A model generated the notes under the pieces. It searched no databases and was not told the DNA's origin. It saw nothing but the letters and a program-made list of their open reading frames with translations. Positions 1 to 7,754 of a DNA stretch of 64,000 bases are shown here, in pieces. The position numbers were made by a program, and so were the translations under genes. Source of the DNA: an uncultured Sporosarcina sp. (GTDB lineage: Bacteria > Bacillota > Bacilli > Bacillales_A > Planococcaceae); contig CANSAF010000003.1 in NCBI GenBank assembly GCA_947644645.1, positions 1 to 64,000 of the forward strand, given 5' to 3'. Position 1 is the first letter of the stretch. Each line of letters starts with the position of its first letter.

Positions 1-40
1 TTCAAACGAAAAATATTGTTCGGAATATTTTGTGTTTATT

Positions 41-126
41 TATGCGACGCTAGTGTTTTATTATATATGATTAAGGTCATAATGCAACATAGATTATAAA
101 TTATAATGAAAAATAAATGCAACATA
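41..126. repeat. Short direct repeats upstream of the recombinase
   Basis: The 11-base word AATGCAACATA occurs at 81-91 and again at 116-126, 35 bases apart, just before the recombinase start. A second word, TATGCGAC followed by AGTGT, lies at 41-55 and recurs at 1032-1048 beyond the recombinase gene. Paired short repeats around a tyrosine recombinase gene are typical of its own binding or crossover sites, but this assignment is inferred from position only. Confidence 0.4.
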
Positions 127-145
127 ATTTACAGGAGATGATATT

Positions 146-1000
146 ATGATGGAAGCTTTCCAGGAATATTTAAATTCAAGTGACCTAAGTGAAAATACCA
201 TCAAAGGATACACTCAATCCGTTAATGGATATATAAAATGGTTCGATGAATCAAAAGCTGTTTCATTCACTAAGTTGCACCGGGAAAATATGGGAGAATA
301 TATATCCTATCTTAAAACAATTGAAACGGTAGGACCTAAAACGATTAACACGAAATTAAGCGGTTTAGTAAAATTCAACGAGTTTTTAATTCATGACAAA
401 AAACAATCGGATCTAGTTATTGAAAAAAATGATTTTGTTAAAGTTCAGCAGCAATATGCGTCCCTTGCAAAAGTTGAATTTCAGGATGCAGAAATGTTTC
501 GTCAGTTAGTGTTGGACAGTGGAAAGGCAAGAAATTATGCAATCGTTACTGTTCTAGCCTATGGGGGATTACGCATTTCAGAAACACTCAATTTAAAAAC
601 AACCGATATTAACTTGGTGTCCCGTGAAATACTTATTGTGGACGGGAAGGGCGATAAATCAAGAACAGTCTTTATGGGGGAGAAAGTGAAGATTGCCTTA
701 CAGTCATGGCTGCGGGAAAGAAAGGAGAAAGGAATAGATTGCGAATTTCTTTTCCCGAGCAATCGAAACAGGAGGTTGGATCGTACTGTTGTAAATAGGT
801 TGTTTAATACTTATTCAGCCAAGATTGGAAAAGATATTACTCCACATGATCTACGGCATTTTTTCTGTTCAAATGCGATTGAAAAAGGCATGAGTATTCA
901 TGAAGTGGCTAATCAAGCTGGACATTCAAATATTCATACGACGATGTTATATACGAACCCCACAAAAAAGGAAATGCTTGAGAAGATGAATCGACTTTAA
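146..1000 (+). CDS. Tyrosine recombinase / integrase (XerC/D-like)
   Basis: This 284-residue protein has the usual length and two-domain layout of Xer-type recombinases. Residues about 1-95 form the SAM-like core-binding domain and about 105-284 the catalytic domain. The catalytic set is visible: R143 (GGLRISE), K168 (DGKGDKS), H234 and R237 (HDLRHFF), H260 (GHSN) and nucleophile Y269. The start follows AGGAGATGATATT; two ATGs are adjacent and either may be used. It stands alone and ends in a hairpin terminator. Its role is probably integration, excision or dimer resolution of the element. The family is clear; the substrate site is not. Confidence 0.9.
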   Translation: MMEAFQEYLNSSDLSENTIKGYTQSVNGYIKWFDESKAVSFTKLHRENMGEYISYLKTIETVGPKTINTKLSGLVKFNEFLIHDKKQSDLVIEKNDFVKVQQQYASLAKVEFQDAEMFRQLVLDSGKARNYAIVTVLAYGGLRISETLNLKTTDINLVSREILIVDGKGDKSRTVFMGEKVKIALQSWLRERKEKGIDCEFLFPSNRNRRLDRTVVNRLFNTYSAKIGKDITPHDLRHFFCSNAIEKGMSIHEVANQAGHSNIHTTMLYTNPTKKEMLEKMNRL

Positions 1001-1065
1001 AAATGAATCTAACTTATAATTGAAGAGGTTCTATGCGACAATAAGTGTAACACAGGGGGATTATG

Positions 1066-1108
1066 ACCCTGCAATCTCCGTGTGGGTGATTGTAGGGTTG
1101 TTTTTATT
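1066..1108 (+). terminator. Rho-independent terminator after the recombinase
   Basis: Arms ACCCTGCAATC (1066-1076) and GATTGTAGGGT (1088-1098) pair with one mismatch and are followed by a T-rich tract (TTGTTTTTATTT). Confidence 0.75.
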
Positions 1109-1166
1109 TAATGAAAAATAACGCCAAAAGTGACAACCCCCCTTCGAATAAAATTGTTTCTTTGCT

Positions 1167-1208
1167 AGTGAAAATTGATTTTGAAACTCATCCTGGCGTA
1201 ATCAATTT
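1167..1208. repeat. Inverted repeat AAAATTGATT / AATCAATTTT
   Basis: Perfect 10-base arms are separated by about 20 bases. The repeat lies directly left of the bdbD fragment and could mark an old junction or a recombination site. It has no T tract, so it is not a good terminator. No gene other than the bdbD remnant is seen between 1001 and 1430. Confidence 0.45.
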
Positions 1209-1212
1209 TACA

Positions 1213-1331
1213 TAAGAATTCAAACATGAAATTTGCAGTTGTGTTAACACTCGTAGCAGTAGGAATATTGGTGGCAGCGGTTATATTAAGCAATAACCAA
1301 GAAACTTCCGAATTAAAACAGGCGATGTTAA
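1213..1331 (+). pseudogene. 5' fragment of a bdbD-like gene
   Basis: About 119 bases closely match the beginning of the intact bdbD at 12650, from the codons MKFAVVLTLVA through the membrane segment to the start of the mature part. The match then stops. No thioredoxin-fold region or CxxC motif follows, so this is debris. It shows that a second copy of the copCD-bdbD region, or a recombination involving it, once existed here. Confidence 0.8.
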
Positions 1332-1441
1332 CTTGACATTTTTCCTTAATAATATTAATCTAGAAATACAAATTACTCAAATAATCATTTGAATGATGAA
1401 ACAATAAAAGATAATAATAATATAAATTTGAGGTGACAATT

Positions 1442-1894
1442 TTGTACTGGATTACTCTTATTACACTAGCATTTGACCAACTTGCTAAATATATGACTAG
1501 GAACTTTATGGAATACGGTGAAACTATTCCTATTATCAATAACTTTTTCCATCTTACGTCCCATCGTAATACAGGAGCTGCGTGGGGAATTTTTTCGGGG
1601 CAAAAATTCTTTCTAATTAGTATAGCTTTTATTGCGATTATTGCCATTATCTTATATTCCCGAAAAGTTACGGATAAACTAACACGTATAGCCCTTGGTT
1701 TTTTCATGGGAGGTGCGGCTGGTAACGTAACAGACAGATTAATCTTCGGAGAAGTCACGGATATGTTTGATATTCGATTTATAAATTACCCTATTTTTAA
1801 CACAGCAGATGTCTTCCTTATTAGTGGGGCTATCTTATTACTAATAAGTACTTATAGAGAATCAAAAACTGAGAAAATTAATCCTATCATTTAA
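1442..1894 (+). CDS. lspA: Lipoprotein signal peptidase (signal peptidase II)
   Basis: The product is an integral membrane aspartyl protease that cleaves prolipoproteins before the lipid-modified Cys. At about 150 residues it has normal length. It shows the conserved FDQLAKY segment near the N terminus, NTGAAWG, GNVTDR (first catalytic Asp) and FNTADVFL (second catalytic Asp). GAGGTG at 1430-1435 is placed for a TTG start at 1442 (LYWITL...) rather than the GTG that overlaps it. The gene sits between a bdbD fragment and a truncated cadA; its 3' end overlaps the convergent cadA remnant. LspA copies occur in other heavy-metal cassettes. Here it may supplement the host enzyme for the island's many lipoproteins (inference). 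Confidence 0.93.
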   Translation: MYWITLITLAFDQLAKYMTRNFMEYGETIPIINNFFHLTSHRNTGAAWGIFSGQKFFLISIAFIAIIAIILYSRKVTDKLTRIALGFFMGGAAGNVTDRLIFGEVTDMFDIRFINYPIFNTADVFLISGAILLLISTYRESKTEKINPII

Positions 1895-2986
1895 GAATAA
1901 GTCTTTATTTAAATCAGTAGTTAATACTTCCCTAAAGAGTTTCGGACTACCGATATAATAAATTATCCCATTTACAATCCCTTTAATACCCTTACCTGTA
2001 ATAGAAGAGAAATCCTCTACCAGCACATCAGAATATGAAATATTTTCTTCTTCTGCTTTTTTCATGATGGCTGAAGCAAGCGGATGCTGGGAACGATATT
2101 CTAATGCAGTAATGATCGCCAATAATTCTTTGTCATTCATTTCATTATTCAATACAGTAAAATCAGTTACAACTGGAACACCTTTTGTTAATGTACCTGT
2201 TTTATCAAATGCGATTGCCTTTAAGGCACCGATTTCTTCTAAATACACTCCGCCTTTAATAAGAACCCCTTTTTTCGCAGCATTCCCAATTGCTGAAACA
2301 ATAGAAATTGGAGTCGATATGACCAACGCACAAGGACAACCAACAACAAGAACAGCTAATCCTTGATAAATCCATGTTTCCCAGCTGCCACCAAAGAGTA
2401 AAGGAGGGACTACAACAACTAATGCCGCAATGGCCATAATGATTGGCGTGTAATATTTCGCAAATTTATCGACAAATGCTTGCGCTGGAGCACGTTCTCC
2501 TTGTGCCTCCTCTACAAGATGAATAATTTTAGAAATTGTTGTATCTTCTACAAGTTTTGTTATTTTTACTTCGAGTAATCCTTCTTCGTTTAAAGTACCT
2601 GCAAATACTTCATCATTAACTGTTTTCCCGACAGGGACTGATTCGCCTGTAATCGCTGCCTGGTTGACAGCAGAATAGCCATTTACGACTACACCATCCA
2701 TCGCAATCTTTTCACCAGGCTTTACAATCATGATATCCCCAACAGCAATATCATCGACATGAATCATTATTTCTTGCTCATTACGTCTAACGAGTGCTTC
2801 TTTAGGGGCAATCCCCATTAGAGAACGAATCGAATTTCTTGCTCGATCCATGGAGAATCGTTCAAGCTCTTCGCTGAGAGCAAAGAGAATGACAACAAGA
2901 GCAACTTCACCCCATTCACCGATAATGGCTCCACCTATAATAGCTACTGTCATAAGGGTTTTTATGTCAAATTCATCCTTCAACAC
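1862..2986 (-). pseudogene. Truncated cadA-like P-type ATPase
   Basis: This 374-codon reading frame corresponds to about residues 229-600 of the intact CadA at 7755-10142. It includes the TGES, CPC and DKTGTLT motifs. It lacks the metal-binding N terminus, the first membrane helices, the hinge with GDGVNDAPA and the last helices, so it cannot be a working pump. At 2969 the match jumps from the membrane region to a metal-binding-domain sequence (CTTCAACACGGTATACG, found at 9871), so about 400 bases were deleted. About 812 bases (roughly 2062-2874) look identical to the intact gene while both flanks differ, which suggests gene conversion. The last dozen codons are not cadA-derived and overlap lspA. 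Confidence 0.9.
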
Positions 2987-3022
2987 GGTATACGTTTTGT
3001 TTTCTTTAACCTACGTTTTTAG

Positions 3023-3166
3023 TTATTCAACGCTTTTCAAAGACCCTATCATATCGATCTTTTTAACTTTTCGCTTTAAGCTTAAATTTATTAGAAATGT
3101 GAATACATATATGAATATGATGGATAGAACAATGCTCCAATAATTCATAGTTGCTGGAAGAGCCAT
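3023..3166 (-). pseudogene. C-terminal remnant of an FtsX/MacB-type ABC permease
   Basis: A 48-codon minus-strand frame encodes one hydrophobic helix followed by a basic tail, LKRKVKKIDMIGSLKSVE. Tails of the form K-K-I-D-M-x-x-S-L-K-S-V-E are common at the end of FtsX-like permeases in Firmicutes. Upstream the frame runs into a stop and no rest of a permease is present. I read this as a leftover tail. The family call rests on the tail and helix only. Confidence 0.5.
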
Positions 3167-3267
3167 GTCTCTAGATACTAACGCTGTAGATAAACTTTAA
3201 AACTTGGCAATGCACCAACAACTTCAACAACTATAAAAAGGTCTCTTTTATAATTGGATTTGTCAAT

Positions 3268-3885
3268 TCAAAGAAGAAATGAAACTAAAGCATTGAATGT
3301 ACCATTTTCAAACATTATATAAACTCCTAACCCAATGAATATAATTGGTACAATCCAACGTTCATATTTTTCAATTTTTTCCGCTATAAAATTCATGTGG
3401 GCTAAACGATAGCCGACATAGAGTAAAACGCCAATCATAATTAAAATGACAATAATAGAAACAAGGATTTCAGTCGCATTTAACGTTGTGAAATACGGTA
3501 CATAAATGGAAAAGTCATCCGCACTGGAAGCAAATACGATAAATATGACTGACATCCATAACTGATTAAACCTACCTGAGGAAAATATGGACAAAATTTC
3601 GCCTTCATCTTCATCCTCTTCTCCTTTAATCCATATTTTAATACCTAAGTAAAGTGGTAAAAGTCCAAGTAGTCCTATAACCCATTGTTGGGGAACTAAG
3701 TTCGAAACTCCTAGAGCAACTAAAAGACTTGCTCCCAAAACAATTACCGTTCCAACATACTTTCCTATCCAAATATGTTTTTCCTGTCCTTTTTTTATTT
3801 GCGAAAACAAAAGAATTAATATAACGAGATAATCAATTCCTGTTGCTACATATACTGCAGCAGCTGTAAGTATCGTTGCAATCAT
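3268..3885 (-). CDS. cadD: CadD-family cadmium resistance transporter
   Basis: The 205-residue membrane protein has about six helices, matching the staphylococcal CadD/CadX-system transporters in length and pattern: N-terminal VYVATGIDYLVILILLF, then GKYVGT and the acidic FASSADDFSIY segment. CadD confers cadmium resistance by efflux in other Firmicutes. The start follows TTGGAGATGGAAAA. No regulator (CadX/CadC) is adjacent. The 5' region contains a short A/T hairpin (AAGG...CCTT) that may act in termination or leader control. Confidence is good for the family; substrate range is inferred. Confidence 0.88.
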   Translation of the reverse strand: MIATILTAAAVYVATGIDYLVILILLFSQIKKGQEKHIWIGKYVGTVIVLGASLLVALGVSNLVPQQWVIGLLGLLPLYLGIKIWIKGEEDEDEGEILSIFSSGRFNQLWMSVIFIVFASSADDFSIYVPYFTTLNATEILVSIIVILIMIGVLLYVGYRLAHMNFIAEKIEKYERWIVPIIFIGLGVYIMFENGTFNALVSFLL

Positions 3886-4047
3886 TTTTCCATCTCCAAT
3901 TTTTTTTGGGATAAAGGTTTTTCTTCATATTAAAAAAACCTTAAATTACACTCTTATATAGATATATTAAAAAAATTGTTGGCAGGCGTGATTTTAATAT
4001 TCTAGACGAATCCAATGCTCTAACTTGTTCGAATTATATCAAACAGC

Positions 4048-4710
4048 TTATGGCTTAAAAGCTTTATATGACCTTAGTGTGCCCGTGATAGTTGAAAATT
4101 GTCCAGTTTCTTCAATTAAAACAAATCCAGTTTCTTTTAATAGGCTAGGGATAATCCCTTTAACGTGATTTGAAGTTGTTTCAAACCCATCTAAAAATTG
4201 AATGGGAAAAAATGCAACACGCATTAACCAATTTTGTGGTTTTTCAAAATCAATAATATGGAATTGGCCACCAGTTTTGAGCGTCCGATAAATTTCTTCA
4301 AATGTTTTCTTTTTCATTTCCAGAGTTAAATGATGAATAAATAAACTTGTAAATATGTGATGAAATTTATTATTGGAAAAGGGAAGTTTATCAGAAAATC
4401 CTTCCTCGAAGGTGATATTATTAGCTAGAGTTTCTTTAATTTTCTCCTTAGCAATTGATAATATTTCAGGATCAGCATCAACCCCAATTACTTGTACACC
4501 AGGTTGTGATTGCTGTATTAAAAGTGCCAGCGTACCTGTACCGCAAGCTAAATCCATTATCGTTTCCTTCGGTTGGAGGTTTGCTTGCTTAACCAAATGC
4601 GTTTTAAACTTTTTTTCTTGCATTCCCCATTGAATTAACGGATCATAAAATCGAGTCATCCAATGGTATTTTAGTGCAGGGATATAATCATCTTTCTTTT
4701 TTTTATCCAT
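4048..4710 (-). CDS. Class I SAM-dependent methyltransferase (UbiE-like)
   Basis: The 220-residue protein carries motif I (MDLACGTGTLALL, residues about 52-64), the acidic loop GVDADPE and the motif IV/V region FHHIFTSLFIHHL, followed by LKTGGQFHIIDF. These define a Rossmann-type methyltransferase of the ubiquinone/menaquinone or small-molecule branch. It lacks the three conserved Cys of ArsM arsenite methyltransferases, so it is unlikely to methylate arsenic. It lies between cadD and the palindromic element with no clear operon partner. Substrate unknown. Confidence 0.8.
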   Translation of the reverse strand: MDKKKKDDYIPALKYHWMTRFYDPLIQWGMQEKKFKTHLVKQANLQPKETIMDLACGTGTLALLIQQSQPGVQVIGVDADPEILSIAKEKIKETLANNITFEEGFSDKLPFSNNKFHHIFTSLFIHHLTLEMKKKTFEEIYRTLKTGGQFHIIDFEKPQNWLMRVAFFPIQFLDGFETTSNHVKGIIPSLLKETGFVLIEETGQFSTITGTLRSYKAFKP

Positions 4711-4739
4711 TAAACATGCATCCCTTCATTTATTATTTC

Positions 4740-4802
4740 TTATGATGATTTAATATTGGTTACTATAAATGCCCCAATTGCAGATATAACGATTAAAGCC
4801 AT
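4740..4802 (-). CDS. Possible 20-residue membrane peptide
   Basis: A minus-strand ATG follows GTGGAG by 8-9 bases and encodes a single hydrophobic stretch (MALIVISAIGAFIVTNIKSS). It ends 30 bases before the methyltransferase start. It could be a real small membrane peptide or the shortened end of a transporter. No family is recognised. Confidence 0.25.
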   Translation of the reverse strand: MALIVISAIGAFIVTNIKSS

Positions 4803-4939
4803 TTTTATCAACTCCACTAGGATTTCATTAAAATATTAGTACATACGTTTGAATATTATTAATTGGTTACCGAATATATTAAATCTAAAACAAATTCCCT
4901 ATATAGATTGAACTTATGAATTTCCTATAACCCCGTTGA

Positions 4940-5200
4940 TGTCCGTTCCGAGCGGACGCTTTCCGTGGGGCAGTGCACTTCGCTCCCTGCGGGGTCTCAC
5001 TTGTTCCGCTAGTGAGGTCACTGAAAAACCAAAATTCAGAAAATAAATCCACCACTTTGTTAATGCTTTTATTAATAAAGTGGCATGTAATCCCCACAAA
5101 CAACGATAAAACTGTACAAAACATGGGATTGCATTTTTATTTTCTTGAAAAAAGTCACTTTTTCAGTGGCCTCCCGCTAATCCTATCGGAGTCGCCGCTC
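4940..5200. repeat. Nested palindromic element
   Basis: The region has layered inverted repeats. Outer arms at about 5006-5027 (AGTGAGGTCACTGAAAAA) and 5158-5178 pair with few mismatches. Inside lie the hairpin CCACTTT-TTAAT...ATTAA-AAAGTGG (5050-5082) and ATGTAATCCC/GGGATTGCAT. The left flank is GC-richer than its surroundings and includes GTCCG...CGGAC. It resembles dispersed non-coding repeats of Bacillales chromosomes or a small non-autonomous element. The short frames crossing it are not convincing genes. The rest of 4803-5284 shows nothing else. Confidence 0.6.
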
Positions 5201-5284
5201 TCCAATCCAATCAACTAAGTGTCACATTCTTTAGTACAACATATATAATATCATTTTTAATATTGAACAAAATATTGCCTTTGA

Positions 5285-6037
5285 TTAGTGTATATGAAAA
5301 AGTAACTGGTCCAATATCAAGTGAAGAGCAAAATACAGTAAAATTCCTACAAAAAAGAAGAGAATAATGGGTCTATCTTCAGTGGCACTTACAACAGGTA
5401 ACAAATCAACCGTAGCTATGTATAGAAATATGCCTGATGTAATGGAAAGAGCTATAGCAAGGATACTGCTATCTAACGTGAAGAAATGTGCTAAAAACAA
5501 GGCGGCAATTGCACCCAATATCGTTGATATCCCTAATAAGAAAGATGCCCCAATTGCCTTCTTCTTGCTTTTCAAACTTGCAAATACAATTGAAGAAATT
5601 GTCAAACCATCCGGGATTTTATGTAGTAACACAGCAATCAATACAACAAATCCTATTTTTTCATCTATTTTGAAACTGACTACGATAGAAACCCCATCAA
5701 AAAACGTGTGAACCAACATGCCCACTAAAGCGCCAAGGGTCGTGCTTTGAGAATGAGAATGTTTATGGGTCTCTTCTCCGAAATGAAAATGGGGTGCAAG
5801 AAATTGTTGGAACAAAAAGATCAATACAAATCCAATAACAATATATACGGCACTGGATTCATGAATTTTTAATGCTTCTGGTATTAAATCCATAATAGCA
5901 ACTGTGAAAAGTATTCCGGCGCTCAGAGCCATTAAGCCGTTTAAGCCTCTTCTGGACCATTTTTTTTTAAGAAAGATCACAAGGCCACCCAAGACATTAG
6001 CGAAAGCCGCAGTTAAGACGTAGAACAATATGTCCAT
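5285..6037 (-). CDS. ZIP-family divalent metal transporter
   Basis: About 250 residues with eight predicted helices. A His-rich loop (HFHFGEETHKHSHSQS) sits between helices 3 and 4. The helix 4/5 metal motifs appear as LVHTFFDGVSI and LLHKIPDGLTI. ZIP proteins normally move Zn, Fe or Mn toward the cytosol. I place the start at the ATG at 6037 (MDILFYVL), which has TGGAG 9 bases upstream; the ATG five codons earlier has no ribosome site. It is transcribed toward the palindromic element, downstream of lpdA. Metal specificity cannot be read from sequence alone. Confidence 0.85.
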   Translation of the reverse strand: MDILFYVLTAAFANVLGGLVIFLKKKWSRRGLNGLMALSAGILFTVAIMDLIPEALKIHESSAVYIVIGFVLIFLFQQFLAPHFHFGEETHKHSHSQSTTLGALVGMLVHTFFDGVSIVVSFKIDEKIGFVVLIAVLLHKIPDGLTISSIVFASLKSKKKAIGASFLLGISTILGAIAALFLAHFFTLDSSILAIALSITSGIFLYIATVDLLPVVSATEDRPIILFFFVGILLYFALHLILDQLLFHIH

Positions 6038-6107
6038 TGATTCCCACTCCATTAAGTTAAAAATTCAACCTGCACTTTTCATAAGTACAGGTCCGCCTGC
6101 ATTCACA

Positions 6108-7529
6108 TTATTGCTTTTTATTCAACATGTGAATGGCATGTCCCATAACTCCTTCAGCTGCTTCCATTAACGTCTCTGGTAAAGTTGGATGAGCATGTAT
6201 CGTAAGGCTAAGATCTTCTGTTGTTGCCCCTACTTCGATAGCAAAGACAGCTTCAGCAATGAGCGAAGATACTTCTGGTCCTACCATTTGAACGCCTAAG
6301 ACCCTTTTCGTATTTTTTTCGGCCACAACCTTCACAAACCCATCAGCATCGGAAACAGACAAAGCTCTGCCGTTGGCTTGGAATGGAAAACGGCTGGAAA
6401 CTGTTTCGTATCCCTTTTCCTTAGCTTCCTTCTCTGTTAACCCCGTATAAGCTACTTCAGGATCACTGAAAATAACAAAAGGCATGGCTTGAAAATCAAT
6501 CACACTTTTAAGCCCGCTAATTACTTCTGCCGCTATCTTTCCTTCGTAACTGGCTTTATGGGCAAGGAGGTATCCACCAGCACAGTCCCCAATGGCATAA
6601 ACGTGTTCAACATTTGTTTGACATTTGTCATTTATCTTAATAAATCCGCGTTGGTCTAACTTTACTCCGATATTTTCCAAGCCGACTTTTCCTGTGTTCG
6701 GCTTTCTTCCTATAGAAACTAAGCAATAATCACCTTTAATAATCTCTTCCTTTCCATTCACCTGAACATGAACGTTCACTTCATCACCTGTATTTTCTCC
6801 TCCTTGGACTAAAGCATTCGTTATAACTGTGATTCCAAGGTTCTTTAAATGACGTTTTACTACATTTATAAGCATAGGGTCCGTACCCGAAAGAATTGTA
6901 TCTGATCCCTCAAGAATTGTTACTTTAGACCCGAATTTAGCGTAAGCAGTACCCAACTCCAAACCGATATAACCACCACCAACTACAACTAAATGCTTCG
7001 GTACTTCTTGTAGCATTAATGCCTCCGTTGAAGAGATGATTCTTTTTTTATCAAATGGCATACTTTTTAGTTCGAAGGGCAAAGACCCTATCGCAAGGAT
7101 TAAATCTTTGTATGAATACACTTGTTCTTCGATACCCATTCTGATTTTTACGGTATGGGATTCAGTGAGATAAGCTTCTCCGCTTATGACCTCCACACCA
7201 TTTCCTTTCAGCAAGGTCCGAACCCCATTTGTCAATTTATTCACTATACCGTCCTTCCACTTCACTACTTCCGGCATATCCACTTCAACTTCACCAGAAA
7301 CCTTTATTCCCATTGTGTTGGCATGTTCTATGTGTTTCACTCGTTCAGAAGCACTAATAAGAGCCTTTGAAGGTATACACCCACGGTTAAGGCAAACCCC
7401 TCCTAATTCTGCTTTATCCACCAAAACCACTTTTTTCCCTAACTGGGCAGCACGTATGGCAGCTACATAACCCCCTGATCCTGCACCTATAACTAACAAA
7501 TCTATATCCTTTTTTACTTCAACCGTCAT
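6108..7529 (-). CDS. lpdA: Dihydrolipoyl dehydrogenase
   Basis: The 473-residue flavoprotein shows the FAD motif GAGSGGYVAA, the redox disulfide GGVCLNRGCIPSK, the NAD motif [10 protein letters not shown], the second FAD motif YAIGDCAGG and the C-terminal active site HAHPTLPET (His-Glu dyad). Reaction: NAD-linked oxidation of dihydrolipoamide. GAGGGAGG lies 8 bases before the ATG at 7529, so upstream codons are excluded. No E1/E2/E3-complex genes or lipoyl proteins are nearby, which is odd for this enzyme. A thiol or metal-stress role is possible but only inferred from context. Confidence 0.93.
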   Translation of the reverse strand: MTVEVKKDIDLLVIGAGSGGYVAAIRAAQLGKKVVLVDKAELGGVCLNRGCIPSKALISASERVKHIEHANTMGIKVSGEVEVDMPEVVKWKDGIVNKLTNGVRTLLKGNGVEVISGEAYLTESHTVKIRMGIEEQVYSYKDLILAIGSLPFELKSMPFDKKRIISSTEALMLQEVPKHLVVVGGGYIGLELGTAYAKFGSKVTILEGSDTILSGTDPMLINVVKRHLKNLGITVITNALVQGGENTGDEVNVHVQVNGKEEIIKGDYCLVSIGRKPNTGKVGLENIGVKLDQRGFIKINDKCQTNVEHVYAIGDCAGGYLLAHKASYEGKIAAEVISGLKSVIDFQAMPFVIFSDPEVAYTGLTEKEAKEKGYETVSSRFPFQANGRALSVSDADGFVKVVAEKNTKRVLGVQMVGPEVSSLIAEAVFAIEVGATTEDLSLTIHAHPTLPETLMEAAEGVMGHAIHMLNKKQ

Positions 7530-7715
7530 TTTAGTTTCCTCCCTCGATCTTATAAAAAATGAAAAAATCATTTAATTAAGGATAAAATCGTTTTTTCTAC
7601 ATATCTATACCAATATGTAATATAAAAACTGATGTTTTACTTATACCCAATCTTTCTATTTTTAATTAGGCTAGAAGTCTAGAAGTTAGACTATTAATGA
7701 AATTCATTTTTTTAG

Positions 7716-7750
7716 AAAGGGGCTTTCCAATCTGTATGGAAAGCCCTTTT
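7716..7750 (-). terminator. Terminator after cadA
   Basis: Thirteen-base arms (AAAGGGGCTTTCC at 7716-7728 and GGAAAGCCCTTTT at 7738-7750) lie immediately downstream of the cadA stop. The U tract is weak, but stem strength and position support it. Confidence 0.7.
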
Positions 7751-7754
7751 CCCT

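Noticed and set aside
2064..2366. Antisense frame of 100 codons, repeated identically at 8551-8853
   Set aside because: It lies opposite the cadA core in both copies; identity follows from the duplicated cadA sequence and there is no ribosome site or family.
1862..2986. A second working cadmium pump
   Set aside because: The frame lacks the metal-binding N terminus, several helices and the GDGVNDAP hinge, so it can only be a remnant.
4048..4710. ArsM arsenite methyltransferase
   Set aside because: The SAM-binding motifs fit a methyltransferase but the conserved Cys residues of ArsM are absent.
4885..5218. Three overlapping short frames in the palindromic region
   Set aside because: They cross inverted repeats, lack ribosome sites and contain Cys/Ser/Arg-rich low-quality sequence typical of non-coding DNA.
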